Below, piece after piece: positions 26,903 to 36,394 of a DNA stretch of 64,000 nt. Location: the IMG/VR virus record IMGVR_UViG_3300035698_014446, positions 1-64,000 of that record, one strand, 5' to 3'. The notes under the pieces were generated by a model that was not told the DNA's origin, ran no database searches, and worked only from the letters and a program-made list of their open reading frames with translations. Both the position numbers and the translations under genes were made by a program. The DNA is from a virus. Position 1 is the stretch's first letter. Each line of letters begins with the position of its first letter.

Positions 26903-27865
26903 TTATACGTTTTTCTTGGCGTGATTATACAAAGCCTTTGAAAAATGTACATTGGTGAAATTATTTAATATTAATTCTCTACCAGCATCGGCTATAGGCT
27001 GGTATTCTTCCACGTTTTCCACAAAATGTGACATGTACCCATCAAAATTTCTCTCGTTTACTTCTATATAATTTCTTTTTGGAATAAATCCCATTAAATA
27101 GTAATCTACATGACGTTGTGCAAAACACACACAACCAGCCATAGGTATTTCAAGATATTTAGGTACTACGTACCAGTCGGTAAGGGCAAGCCCTGCCTGC
27201 CACTTAGATAAAAATTCAAGAAACATATTCCCACACGGAACTCTATCATCGTTCAGGAAATGCTTCACGTAATCAACATGATCTCTACGGTAGGCCCAAT
27301 TTCTAAACTTGTACGGCCTAAACCCCTCTATGCCTCTCCATAAGTGTCCACTACCAAGTATTCCTTGTTTACGTTTTACCAAAGGAACATGATCAAATTC
27401 CTGAACTTTTGGTGCAACCGGGAACCAAAAATGCATGTGGTCCCCGTTGATTCCTAAGTGCGGACGGAGAAACTTTTCAAATCCCTCAGTATAAGGACAG
27501 ATAATAAAGTCTACACCGCGCTGTATAGCGCGTTCACACCTATTTTTTGCCCCAAGTTTACTAAATGCTGTTCCGTCCCTGTACGTTCCCTTCATATCTT
27601 CTTGGTGAGGATCGTTGAAGTATGAGTATTTGGTTGCTTTATGTTCTGAAAGGTTAGGGAACTCTGCGTGATACAGACTGTGAATATCATATATAACTAT
27701 TACATCCACATCATCATCAATATCACACCCCTCGGCCACAATCTGTATAGAATCCCAATCCGGGGATTCAAGTAGTGCATCAAGCATGTGCTTGTATGTT
27801 TGTGAGTAACTATTACCACTTAGTTTGTGATCATTCGGATTGTATATGACTGCTAATTTCATCAC
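26903..27865 (-). CDS. CgeB-like glycosyltransferase
   Basis: 320 residues. GT-B type fold: VIVIYDIHS and YFNDPH in the N-terminal half, then VVPKYLEIPMAGCVCF near 235 and a C-terminal segment typical of the Glyco_trans_1_2 (CgeB/YkvP) family. Probably transfers a sugar to a virion or surface glycan. First-named member of the cassette when read from the connector side; its start is overlapped by a truncated HNH gene. Confidence 0.75.
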   Translation of the reverse strand: MMKLAVIYNPNDHKLSGNSYSQTYKHMLDALLESPDWDSIQIVAEGCDIDDDVDVIVIYDIHSLYHAEFPNLSEHKATKYSYFNDPHQEDMKGTYRDGTAFSKLGAKNRCERAIQRGVDFIICPYTEGFEKFLRPHLGINGDHMHFWFPVAPKVQEFDHVPLVKRKQGILGSGHLWRGIEGFRPYKFRNWAYRRDHVDYVKHFLNDDRVPCGNMFLEFLSKWQAGLALTDWYVVPKYLEIPMAGCVCFAQRHVDYYLMGFIPKRNYIEVNERNFDGYMSHFVENVEEYQPIADAGRELILNNFTNVHFSKALYNHAKKNV

Positions 27866-28073
27866 GCAATCTTCCTAAATATCTTCGGTTCAGGCCAGTC
27901 CAACTAACATTAGACCTATTTCTATACTTAATACTTTGTAAATGTCGTTTTTCTTTAGTTTTAAACTTTTGTCTATACCTGTCACGACGTATTTTCGCTT
28001 TTGCCTTACCCTCTGGGGTACTATAAAGCTTTTTTGCGTTTTCTGCTTTTTTCTTTTTATCTAAATATGGCAT
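27831..28073 (-). pseudogene. Truncated homing endonuclease N-terminus
   Basis: 80 residues. Residues 1-55 are the Lys/Arg-rich YLDKKKKAENAKK ... linker seen in the HNH proteins, but no zinc pair or HNH core follows; the last 25 residues run out of frame into the CgeB-like gene. Likely a remnant of an endonuclease, although expression as a small basic protein cannot be excluded. Confidence 0.55.
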
Positions 28074-28074
28074 A

Positions 28075-28737
28075 CTAATTAATCTCTTTTAGCATGAAGC
28101 CAATACTTGGGCCATAGCCTTTATAACGATCACTGCAATATTTATCGTGTTTTTTAAAAGGACTACCGTCATTTTCCACATCGAGATAACCAAAATCTTT
28201 AACAAAATCATCATCATCCGTAATGAATTTGTTTACCTTAAGACCATCGAATACCGTCCTGTCTTGTTTTATTTTACCGTATAAACTCCTAAATAGATCA
28301 TGTATTCCAACGACCTTTACGTTGTCATTCTTAAAGCATTTACCAGCTAACGATACTGCAGGAACTCCCTTAGGACCGTCAATCAGTACCGCTATTCGCT
28401 TATCGGAAAATACATCTATTATCTGGGATAATAGTGTATGCGCATCACCATTTATTATGGTTATGTTATGAAAAATGGATGTTCTTACTATAGCTTCCAT
28501 TTTCGTTTTCAAATCCATACTTATTAACGGTATCTTAGTAAAGTACTTACCAAGTATGGTGGTGGAACCACCATTACATATACCGGATTCGACAATAAGT
28601 TCAACATCATAATAGTCTGCCAATGCACAAAAGGCAAACCCCTCACTGTTAAGTATACCTTTCGATAACTTAACGTTAGGCATAACTCTCAAGTTAAACC
28701 TCTGTATTCTTTCGTTCATTATGTCCATTACATTCAT
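28075..28737 (-). CDS. SAM methyltransferase-fold protein (cephalosporin hydroxylase-like)
   Basis: 220 residues. VESGICNGGSTTILG is a modified motif I, ITIINGDAH a motif II/III and AVLIDGPKG an acidic strand like the DGxH region of CmcI-type proteins. These are Rossmann methyltransferases, some acting on sugars. A 4-nt overlap with the aldolase gene couples them. Confidence 0.6.
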   Translation of the reverse strand: MNVMDIMNERIQRFNLRVMPNVKLSKGILNSEGFAFCALADYYDVELIVESGICNGGSTTILGKYFTKIPLISMDLKTKMEAIVRTSIFHNITIINGDAHTLLSQIIDVFSDKRIAVLIDGPKGVPAVSLAGKCFKNDNVKVVGIHDLFRSLYGKIKQDRTVFDGLKVNKFITDDDDFVKDFGYLDVENDGSPFKKHDKYCSDRYKGYGPSIGFMLKEIN

Positions 28738-29462
28738 AATACACTGTCCATTCCTAATCTTAATAATACTGCATCTGTCCCAACAGCTATCATTCTGTAA
28801 CCTTCGACTACAGCCGCTTGCAAAAGGATTTTGTTTGGTTCGACTATGTGTATTCCTGCGGGGCTACCGGCATCTTTACACATGTCTAAATACCTACGCA
28901 TATATTTGTCAAACAACATATCATCCATATTTATGTCTATCGAACCTTTAAGATCAAGAGGTCCAATAAACGAGCCATCAACACCGTCTACCCTGAGTAT
29001 CGAATAGAGATTATCCATAGCTATACTATGTTCTATCTGGACAACTAATGATATGTTGTTATTAGCATTTTTTATGTAGTCTTTAAATGTCCGCCCGTAT
29101 CCATTACAGTGTGAGTAACCGAATCCTCGCATACCCTTAGGTGGGTATTTTGTGTATCTAACAGCGGATTCCGCTTGTTCCACATTATTAACCATCGGCA
29201 CGATTATACCTTGTGCGCCAGCATCTAATGATCTACCTATCCATTTGTAGTCATTTTCCGGCACTCTAACAATCGGGGCTACACAGTGTGATGATATAAC
29301 AGTAACCAAGTTTGCTACCGACTCTATACTTATAGGTCCGTGTTCCAAATCGATACATATCCAATCGAAACAGTTGGAACCGGCCATTATGTCGGCAATA
29401 ATAACTGAGCCTGTTTGAATCCAACCACCAACAGTCGTTTTGTCTGATTTAAGAATGTTCAC
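28734..29462 (-). CDS. HpcH/HpaI-family aldolase
   Basis: 242 residues. CIDLEHGP near 35, RVPENDYKWIGRSLDAGAQGIIVPMV (split core motif with metal-site neighbours) near 65-90 and GSFIGPLDL near 160 define the HpcH/HpaI class II pyruvate aldolases. Reaction: reversible aldol addition of pyruvate (or a related 2-oxoacid) to an aldehyde, metal dependent. It is translationally coupled to the 2-hydroxyacid dehydrogenase upstream, suggesting that the two make or consume a 2-oxo/2-hydroxy acid for the cassette. Confidence 0.85.
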   Translation of the reverse strand: MNILKSDKTTVGGWIQTGSVIIADIMAGSNCFDWICIDLEHGPISIESVANLVTVISSHCVAPIVRVPENDYKWIGRSLDAGAQGIIVPMVNNVEQAESAVRYTKYPPKGMRGFGYSHCNGYGRTFKDYIKNANNNISLVVQIEHSIAMDNLYSILRVDGVDGSFIGPLDLKGSIDINMDDMLFDKYMRRYLDMCKDAGSPAGIHIVEPNKILLQAAVVEGYRMIAVGTDAVLLRLGMDSVL

Positions 29463-30420
29463 AGATGTCTCCTCTTTCGAAAGGAACTAAGTTGCCCGGC
29501 GCAGGTGGGTGACCATTTAATACACTCATACAATCCCTTGCCGCCTGTGTTTCCATATCAATTCTCGTACTAAGAGTCATGGACCCGACGTGTGAGGATA
29601 ACAATACTTTGTCGTGAAGAATTAAATCACCTTCGTACGGTTCGTCACTGAACACGTCAATTGCTACACCGGCCAATTTCTCCGAATTGATTAACCAGTA
29701 TAGTAATGCTTCTTCATCGAGTATTTCACCACGCGATGTATTAATTAGATACGACCCTTGTTTCATCTTACCGATGAAACCGTGGTCTACCATGTTATGG
29801 TTATGTTTACTCATTGGTACACTAACTGATATTATATCACTTTCGGCCAACACCTTGTCCAGACTTATTGATGGTACAAAAGCATAGTTTGATTCGCCCC
29901 ACCACGAAGTAACCATGGCATCATTTGTATCGTATGCCAGTATGTCTTTTGGGCTGAATGGCTGTAATCTTTTAATTACCCTTTTACCAATTCTACCCAC
30001 GCCTACCACACCAATTACTAACTCAGATATTTTTCTACCAAGAGGTCTATCCCACCGTCTGTGATGGATGGAATTGTTCATTGTGTGTAGTTGTCTTGTC
30101 ATATTAAATATTTGGGCAATAATCAATTCGGCTACGCTACCGGCTGGGGCATCCGGGGTGTAGGTTACAACTATTCTATGTTTCTCACAGTACTTTAGGT
30201 CCACATTATCGAATCCCACACCCATTCGTGAAATTACTTTTAGTTTAGTTGCCGTAGATAATACTTCGGAATTATACGATTCTGTTCCAGCTATTACTCC
30301 TTCCGCGTCCTGTAAACAACTAACTTCTTCCATCCCCGCATCTGCAAGAAGATATCTCGCCGTAAGGTCGAAAGTACCAAACGTGTTGTCTCCCACAAAT
30401 ATTTTCATTTCATCAGTCAT
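29449..30420 (-). CDS. D-2-hydroxyacid dehydrogenase (SerA-like)
   Basis: 323 residues from ATG 30420, which overlaps the FkbM stop as ATGA; the frame is open to 30438. VGVGRIGKRV is the NAD-binding motif, RMGVGFDNVD and INTSRGEILDEEAL are family signatures, and the Arg, Glu and His of the catalytic triad are seen (STSRGE region, DVFSDEPYE, SSHVGS). It reduces a 2-oxoacid to a D-2-hydroxyacid with NADH. Coupled to the aldolase gene by a 14-nt overlap. Confidence 0.9.
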   Translation of the reverse strand: MTDEMKIFVGDNTFGTFDLTARYLLADAGMEEVSCLQDAEGVIAGTESYNSEVLSTATKLKVISRMGVGFDNVDLKYCEKHRIVVTYTPDAPAGSVAELIIAQIFNMTRQLHTMNNSIHHRRWDRPLGRKISELVIGVVGVGRIGKRVIKRLQPFSPKDILAYDTNDAMVTSWWGESNYAFVPSISLDKVLAESDIISVSVPMSKHNHNMVDHGFIGKMKQGSYLINTSRGEILDEEALLYWLINSEKLAGVAIDVFSDEPYEGDLILHDKVLLSSHVGSMTLSTRIDMETQAARDCMSVLNGHPPAPGNLVPFERGDICEHS

Positions 30421-31067
30421 GCCAATAAGGCCTCGCACTTGTAAATCCTTCCAACAATGTCCATGAACTCTCTCGGAGCAAACTCATTTATAAACACAAA
30501 ATCACCAAAAGACGAGTTTGGCTTACGCGCATTTCCAAGAAATCGAAAAGTACCGTTTGTTACGATATATTTACACACTTCGTCAACCAGTGGTGCATCC
30601 TTATAAAAAGGAGCAAAGAATACTTCTACCTGAATACACCATATAGTATTCAAGTATTTACCCAAACTTTTGATAACTTTTAAATCATATCCTTGTGTAT
30701 CCACTTTCAAAAAATTAAAATGTGGCTCCATCGAATCGAGTATCGTGTCCAACCTGATTCTGTTTACCTTAATAACCTGCTTTATATCAAGGTCCGTTGG
30801 GCTTTGTGGCCTCATAGACGCAGCCGTATCTTCTACCTCAAAAAAGGATGAGCAATCCTGTTTTTTTAACACGTTAAAATCGGTTATTCCTTCCTCGTCC
30901 GAGATAGCAAGTCGTAAATGACAATGATTCGTAGTATTGAACGAATTGTACAACGGATTAAAGGATAATATATATCCCATTTTATCCAGTTCTTTTTTCC
31001 ACTGGTTATTCATGTCACCAGTAAATCCAACATCGATCAAATTGAGCTTAATATTATTAGTGCCCAT
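30417..31067 (-). CDS. FkbM-family methyltransferase
   Basis: 216 residues. RLDTILDS and FLKVDTQGYDLKVIKSL are the FkbM signature; the N-terminus has NLIDVGFTG as motif I. FkbM enzymes O-methylate sugars and other small molecules. Likely modifies the cassette's glycan. Confidence 0.85.
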   Translation of the reverse strand: MGTNNIKLNLIDVGFTGDMNNQWKKELDKMGYILSFNPLYNSFNTTNHCHLRLAISDEEGITDFNVLKKQDCSSFFEVEDTAASMRPQSPTDLDIKQVIKVNRIRLDTILDSMEPHFNFLKVDTQGYDLKVIKSLGKYLNTIWCIQVEVFFAPFYKDAPLVDEVCKYIVTNGTFRFLGNARKPNSSFGDFVFINEFAPREFMDIVGRIYKCEALLA

Positions 31068-31113
31068 ATTATATAACTTTCTTTATTCTTTCACTAAATA
31101 CTTTAGGTATTAA

Positions 31114-31776
31114 CTAATTAAGTTTATCACCTTTTTTACAATTACAACTAACACAGGTAGGTACTACATTTTCTGGGGAATGTTCACCATTTTTATTAAG
31201 CGGTATTACGTGATCTTGGGTTAGATATCCCTGTTTTGTTTCTATATCACTAATACTACAATACGCACATCTGTAATTATATTTTATTAAAATTTCTTCC
31301 CATTGTTCCGCATCAACACCAGTTCCGTTAGTTCGTTTTAGTACTTTATGATTTTTAGCATATGCCTTACATTTATCTTTGTTATTTTTACGCCATAAAC
31401 TATATGTTATACTTAATCTATCCTTATTATTTTGATAATATTTTTTATGTTTAATACGTACTTTTTTCTTATTTTTATTATACCATTTCTTTTTTCTATC
31501 TGATTCTTTTTCAGGGTTAACTTCACGGCGTCTTTTAACTTTTACTGCTATTTCTTTTTTATTATCACTATAATATTTTTTCTTTCGTGTAAGCAATTCT
31601 TTATTGTTCCTACGGTATTTCTTTGTTCGTTTACTAACACATACTTTACATTCCGAATTAAGTCCCGAACATTTACTGCTTTTTACATGAAAATACTCGG
31701 TAGTCGCCGGTAACTCATCACCACAACCCGTGCATTCTACAGTTAAATTAATTACTTTATTTTCCTTGCTACACAT
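31114..31776 (-). CDS. HNH homing endonuclease
   Basis: 220 residues. Zinc ribbon CTGCGDEL...CKVC, Lys-rich linker with NNKELLTRKKK-type repeats, then CAYCSISDIE, LTQDHVIPLNKNG and CVSCNCKKGD. Intact. Its 5' end overlaps the upstream methyltransferase stop by 25 nt. Confidence 0.9.
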   Translation of the reverse strand: MCSKENKVINLTVECTGCGDELPATTEYFHVKSSKCSGLNSECKVCVSKRTKKYRRNNKELLTRKKKYYSDNKKEIAVKVKRRREVNPEKESDRKKKWYNKNKKKVRIKHKKYYQNNKDRLSITYSLWRKNNKDKCKAYAKNHKVLKRTNGTGVDAEQWEEILIKYNYRCAYCSISDIETKQGYLTQDHVIPLNKNGEHSPENVVPTCVSCNCKKGDKLN

Positions 31777-32336
31777 AGTCCGGCCCTTGTTGCACTTTTA
31801 TATATTAGTTCCCATTCATGTCTACTGTCCAATATTTCCTCATACGCCCGGTGATTCTTTATGCTTTTCGGAAAGTGTATATCATGAAGGGCTATAAAAC
31901 CACCAACCGGTAACATATCCTTCATTATCAACCATTCCGAGTATCCACAATATTCACCAGTGTCACAGAAGAAGAATTGTGGAAGACCATACGTTTTTAT
32001 AGTCTCTCTTATAAGATCGGTTCTACCTTCCATTTTACACTTACCAAGAGCCACATCTTCATCCGGTGTATTTTTGTATCTTGATTCCTCAAAATACTTG
32101 TGTTCAGGACCTATTACATCTCCCGGTGCTATAGACCAACCTGTTATGTATGTCTCAAGCCCCATTACTGGTTTATGATCGAGTTTTGGTTTAATTAAAT
32201 CGATAGACATTACCCTGACAAGACTTCTGGCAAAACACCGCGTAGAATAACCACTACCTGTTTCCAATACATAATTACAGTTCTTAGCAAGACTTATCAA
32301 TACTGTTAATTCACTATCAGTCGGACTACCCATCAC
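31752..32336 (-). CDS. Class I SAM methyltransferase (Methyltransf_24-like)
   Basis: 194 residues. VLETGSGYSTRCFA is motif I and QFFFCDTGEYCGYSEWL plus ALHDIHFP are the acidic and DxH segments of the Methyltransf_24 group. Substrate unknown, probably sugar. Overlaps the next methyltransferase gene by 11 nt. Confidence 0.75.
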   Translation of the reverse strand: MMGSPTDSELTVLISLAKNCNYVLETGSGYSTRCFARSLVRVMSIDLIKPKLDHKPVMGLETYITGWSIAPGDVIGPEHKYFEESRYKNTPDEDVALGKCKMEGRTDLIRETIKTYGLPQFFFCDTGEYCGYSEWLIMKDMLPVGGFIALHDIHFPKSIKNHRAYEEILDSRHEWELIYKSATRAGLCVARKIK

Positions 32337-32916
32337 TTCTCCTCTTACTCGTAACTATCCAATGTTTATTGTTAAGAAAACGAATATCTGATATATCTAA
32401 CAGACCATCGTATCTGTCATGAATTTCATCTTTATTCCCAAAATGTCTAACATGACATTTCGCTGGTTTATTTGGCACTGAAAAGAATACCCAAGTCCCT
32501 GCTTCTATTTCCTTAACAAATTCCAAATCCCATATTATATGTTCAAATATTTCTTGTGCAATCACACAATCATACTTGTTGAGATCAGCTGAATACCTAA
32601 ATGTATAATTGATTAGATCAATTGTACAATCTTCGTTATTAACACCCTGTAGCATAACCTCAGCGTAATCAAAAGAATCAGAAAATTCGTAACCAGTATA
32701 CGTCTTTGGTCTAATCTCGTCCACAACCATAGCAATCATGTGCCCAAAACCAAATCCTACTTCCAGTACATGTTTCGGTTCGCAAGTAGCCTTTATTATT
32801 TCAAGCATTGGCCTCATGTACGGAAGTATTTCTCCGTATTTTGGATTTCTCGACCAAAATTCACTGTAGTAAACATGGTCTTTTTCGTTTTTGTCTATGT
32901 CAGGTCTACGTATCAT
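32326..32916 (-). CDS. Class I SAM methyltransferase
   Basis: 196 residues. HVLEVGFGFGHMIAM (motif I), YTGYEFSD (motif II) and DCVIAQEIFEH (motif IV) are clear. Similar to Methyltransf_11/23 enzymes in sugar clusters. Confidence 0.8.
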   Translation of the reverse strand: MIRRPDIDKNEKDHVYYSEFWSRNPKYGEILPYMRPMLEIIKATCEPKHVLEVGFGFGHMIAMVVDEIRPKTYTGYEFSDSFDYAEVMLQGVNNEDCTIDLINYTFRYSADLNKYDCVIAQEIFEHIIWDLEFVKEIEAGTWVFFSVPNKPAKCHVRHFGNKDEIHDRYDGLLDISDIRFLNNKHWIVTSKRRSDG

Positions 32917-32928
32917 ATTTTGTCCCTG

Positions 32929-33558
32929 TCAAGCAATTACCCAGTTTACTTTATTACCTTTTTTAGTGTTACATAGTATACAACACAGTACAATGTTATT
33001 TATTTCGTGCCTACCATCTCTGTCCAATGAAATAACGTGATCTTTACTTATACCATTCGGATTATATTTAAATTGTACATTTTCCTCAAGCACCACATTA
33101 CAATACACACAACGACCATTATACTCAGTTATTTTATCAGCCCATTCTTGTGCAGTTATACCTTCATCGCCTACTAATTTTAGTAATCTACGATTGTCGT
33201 TATGAATTTTTAATGACTCTTTATTGTTCTTACGCCATTTCTTTTGTTGTAATTTTATTTTCCTACAATTCACCTCTCTGTATTCTTTTTGTTGTATGGC
33301 TATTTTATTTTTATTATTATCGTACCACACTTTTTTCCGTTTTACTTCTTTTTCTTTATTTTTATTACGCCACTTTTTACCATAAATTTTCATTTTATTT
33401 TTATTTTTACTACGCCACTCTTTACTATGGACAGCAGCACATTTTTTACATCGTTGTTGAAAACCAAATTTTCCCTTTTTATTTTTATAAAAATGTTCAG
33501 AAATAGCTAAAAACTTTATATTACAATCAGAACATATTATAAAATTATATGTAGTCAC
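32929..33558 (-). CDS. HNH homing endonuclease
   Basis: 209 residues. N-terminal CSDCNIKF...CKKC zinc ribbon, Asn/Lys-rich linker, then CVYCNVVLEE, GISKDHVISLDRDG and CILCNTKK. Complete. The stop lies 12 nt before the start of the methyltransferase gene at 32916. Confidence 0.9.
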   Translation of the reverse strand: MTTYNFIICSDCNIKFLAISEHFYKNKKGKFGFQQRCKKCAAVHSKEWRSKNKNKMKIYGKKWRNKNKEKEVKRKKVWYDNNKNKIAIQQKEYREVNCRKIKLQQKKWRKNNKESLKIHNDNRRLLKLVGDEGITAQEWADKITEYNGRCVYCNVVLEENVQFKYNPNGISKDHVISLDRDGRHEINNIVLCCILCNTKKGNKVNWVIA

Positions 33559-34236
33559 TTATAACCGTACTCCTGTAATAATAAGTCTGTGTCCACGTAT
33601 TGAGTTTTGGAGAGGATTATTATTAGTGTAATATTTTACCCAATAATCATTGAATTCCATTACCTCACTAGTTTCCTTTATTAATACATGCGCTGAATCA
33701 ATGATAGCATGTCTCTTTATCTCGTTAATCAGTTTTATTATGTCAAAATTAGACGAAAAATACCTAATACCTTGTCTATCCTGACGAATAATAGAACGTA
33801 AGCTACCACCTACACTCCACTTAAACAAAGTAATATGAAATCGTCTAGCGCAAGTTGTTATGTTCTTTATCGCCGTTACTACAGGATACGTGTGTTCAAC
33901 CACATCACACACTCTCACCAGATCATACAAAATAACTGGTTCATTGACAAATCTCTCTATAACGCCTTTGATAATGTTAACGTCCGGATACATCTTAGCT
34001 ATGTAATCAATAAACGATTTTGACGTTTCCAACACGTTATACTTTATAGTTCTTATCTTTCTTATCTCCGGGTATTCTATTAATTGTCCGGGTCCTATTT
34101 CCAGAATTGATTTTATATTTTCATGTTTTCTAATATACTCTATATACATTTTATGATATAAATCTTTTCTGTTATGTTCGATAAACCCTACATCACCGGG
34201 CTTATATTGATCCCACTTTTTAAGTAATTCCGTCAT
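33559..34236 (-). CDS. Class I SAM methyltransferase-like protein
   Basis: 225 residues. SILEIGPGQLIEYPEIRKI (motif I), NVLETSKSF (motif II) and YDLV-RVCDVVEHT (motif IV) fit a Rossmann methyltransferase. Third methyltransferase in 3 kb, separated from the others by an HNH gene. Confidence 0.7.
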   Translation of the reverse strand: MTELLKKWDQYKPGDVGFIEHNRKDLYHKMYIEYIRKHENIKSILEIGPGQLIEYPEIRKIRTIKYNVLETSKSFIDYIAKMYPDVNIIKGVIERFVNEPVILYDLVRVCDVVEHTYPVVTAIKNITTCARRFHITLFKWSVGGSLRSIIRQDRQGIRYFSSNFDIIKLINEIKRHAIIDSAHVLIKETSEVMEFNDYWVKYYTNNNPLQNSIRGHRLIITGVRL

Positions 34237-34243
34237 TTGGTTC

Positions 34244-34801
34244 CTATGCCAATTTTAATTCTTTACCAAATATTTTTAGTTTTTTCCAATCTAATTTATT
34301 TTTCTTTTTTGTATTATAATCTCTACAACATGGAACAACATTATCTATTTCATGTTTACCACCCTTATCTAAAGGAATAACGTGATCTTGACTAATACCA
34401 TTTGGGTTATAAATATTAGGTAAATTTTCTTCCAACCTAATACCACAATAAGCACACCTACCATTATACTCAAGTATTTTGTGTGCCCATTCCTTAACAG
34501 TTGTCCCTTTGCCAGATAATTTTTTAAGAATTTTACGATTTCTTGTTTTTATTCTTATTGTGTCTTTGTTAATTTTATAGTATTTTTTATAGCGTTTTCT
34601 ATTACGTTTATTCGCCACTTCTTTGTTTTCCTCATACCATTTTTTATTACGTTTGTTTATTGATTTTTTATTTTTCTTGTATTGTATTCTATAGCGTTTT
34701 CTCGTGCATACCTTACAGTCTAATCTTAATTCGTTACCTCTTCTGTGAAAATATTCCGGCGTATCCGGAAATTCATCACCACATTTTATGCACTCTTTCA
34801 T
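34244..34801 (-). CDS. HNH homing endonuclease with a lost zinc Cys
   Basis: 185 residues from ATG 34801 (a GTG at 34807 is less likely). Zinc ribbon CIKCGDEF...CKVC, linker, CAYCGIRLEE and GISQDHVIPLDKGG are intact, but the closing pair reads CCRDYNTKK where relatives have CRDCNTKK. The Cys-to-Tyr change should disturb the structural zinc site, so the enzyme may be inactive while the reading frame is still open. Confidence 0.85.
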   Translation of the reverse strand: MKECIKCGDEFPDTPEYFHRRGNELRLDCKVCTRKRYRIQYKKNKKSINKRNKKWYEENKEVANKRNRKRYKKYYKINKDTIRIKTRNRKILKKLSGKGTTVKEWAHKILEYNGRCAYCGIRLEENLPNIYNPNGISQDHVIPLDKGGKHEIDNVVPCCRDYNTKKKNKLDWKKLKIFGKELKLA

Positions 34802-34803
34802 TA

Positions 34804-35493
34804 TCACTCAAGTATTCCCATCACATCTTTAAAGAACTTACTATGCACAGTCGGGGTTATAATATTAAAGTTTACACCAGCTACCCTTAGTAATTGCATC
34901 CCTTCACGAGTTAATTTATCTTTAACAATACACTGTTCATAAGTAGCATCATCTGTAAAGCCATTACCATAGCAATGTTGATTTCCTTCACCATTAATTA
35001 AATCTTTTCGTGTATGAAGACAAAAACCGTCAAACCCTACTGCGTAAATCCTTTTTGCACCAAGTACTTTAGCAATGGCTATCGCGAGAACCCCGGCTAT
35101 CCTGAAATGTCCATACAGAATACCACCTATATACCTGTATGGTACACCCGGTTCACTTTTGTAATTCACCTGAATATAATCACCACCTACCGCTGCTCTC
35201 AAACTTTCAACGATTCCTATACCAAGCATCAGTTTGGATTGAGAACGTATGCAGTTTCTTTGATCATGTAATCTCTGATTATTAGTCCATAAATGATAAT
35301 CAGGGATGAAAAAATCAGTCATTTTATTTATACCAATGGTTACCAATCTTTCATCCTTTATAAAGTGACGAATTTTTTGATAATACTTCCTTGTACCATC
35401 ACCAGCACCAACAATCACAAAATCTCTGTCTTGTTCCGTGTTTTCATACCAACTTAGGCGGTTCACGAAGCATCCTTTCAAATCCCCACTCAC
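34804..35493 (-). CDS. DUF115/sialyltransferase-like protein (tentative)
   Basis: 229 residues. DFVIVGAGDGTR at the start, DYHLWTNNQRL near 77 and VLGAKRIYAVGFDGF near 150 resemble the Rossmann-like layout of DUF115/MptE-like and GT42 sialyltransferase proteins that use nucleotide-activated sugars. Not certain. Its start lies 50 nt inside the radical SAM gene. Confidence 0.45.
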   Translation of the reverse strand: MSGDLKGCFVNRLSWYENTEQDRDFVIVGAGDGTRKYYQKIRHFIKDERLVTIGINKMTDFFIPDYHLWTNNQRLHDQRNCIRSQSKLMLGIGIVESLRAAVGGDYIQVNYKSEPGVPYRYIGGILYGHFRIAGVLAIAIAKVLGAKRIYAVGFDGFCLHTRKDLINGEGNQHCYGNGFTDDATYEQCIVKDKLTREGMQLLRVAGVNFNIITPTVHSKFFKDVMGILE

Positions 35494-36394
35494 GAGTTAA
35501 TTTGCGATAATTAATAGAAGATAATCCAAGTCTCGGACATCTTTGGCACTCTACTGGTAATTCTGATACTTTGGTTGAATTGTAAAATTTATTCTTAAAT
35601 TCAGACATAATGGGATTTTGATTATTATAAGTCCCATATTTTTTGTTGGAATGAATGTGACAACACGGAGTAACATATCCGTTTAAACCAATAGTAATTC
35701 TATGGTTTATTATTTGAACACATAAACATCTTTCATGGTACTGACCCGGTAAATTCAACTTTATGTTAATGTTAAAATCGTTTCGAGCAGTTAATTCGCT
35801 AATAAAGTTTAAAAAATTAGAGTCTGGTTTTATTGTTTTGTACTTATCTACTACAGGATTATACTGGTGAAATCTGATTGTGTTGACACCCAATTCTTCA
35901 CAAAATTTAATCACATCAATTACATCCTCGTGATCGCCTGACATGAGTATGTAATTAATGGTTATCTTCTTTCTGTCAGGAGTAGACACAGCCAGTTTTA
36001 TATTCTTAATTACTCTGTCAAATTGTTTTTGTGTTCCACCACGACGTACGGCATACTTGTATGCTGTGTACCCGTCAAGACTAATTACCATGTGCATATA
36101 CTTAATCATATCAACAAATTTATCGAGCAATTGACCATTAGTTATTACTTTGTTAACAATTACTCCGTTTTCGTTGGCATAACTAACCATTTCCCTGTAC
36201 CGGGAATGCATCAGTACTTCACCCTCGCTTTGTAGTAACAATTTATTGTAACCACAACCCTTCAAATAATCAATTATTCTCTGATATTCAGACATCGGCA
36301 TTTCGGAATCAGTCTTCTCGTTATGTACCCATAAACAATGAGGACATTTGAGATTACATTTATCCGTAATATGTATGACCGCTACTTTATTCAT
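35444..36394 (-). CDS. Radical SAM/SPASM enzyme
   Basis: 316 residues. CNLKCPHC gives the CxxxCxxC 4Fe-4S motif at 13-20; QSEGEVLMH and VISLDGYTA follow as expected for the barrel; the C-terminus has clustered cysteines (CCHIH ... CQRCP) of a SPASM auxiliary cluster domain. Such enzymes modify peptides, sugars or cofactors by radical chemistry. Coupled by a shared base with the APS-kinase-like gene at 36394. Confidence 0.85.
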   Translation of the reverse strand: MNKVAVIHITDKCNLKCPHCLWVHNEKTDSEMPMSEYQRIIDYLKGCGYNKLLLQSEGEVLMHSRYREMVSYANENGVIVNKVITNGQLLDKFVDMIKYMHMVISLDGYTAYKYAVRRGGTQKQFDRVIKNIKLAVSTPDRKKITINYILMSGDHEDVIDVIKFCEELGVNTIRFHQYNPVVDKYKTIKPDSNFLNFISELTARNDFNINIKLNLPGQYHERCLCVQIINHRITIGLNGYVTPCCHIHSNKKYGTYNNQNPIMSEFKNKFYNSTKVSELPVECQRCPRLGLSSINYRKLTREWGFERMLREPPKLV

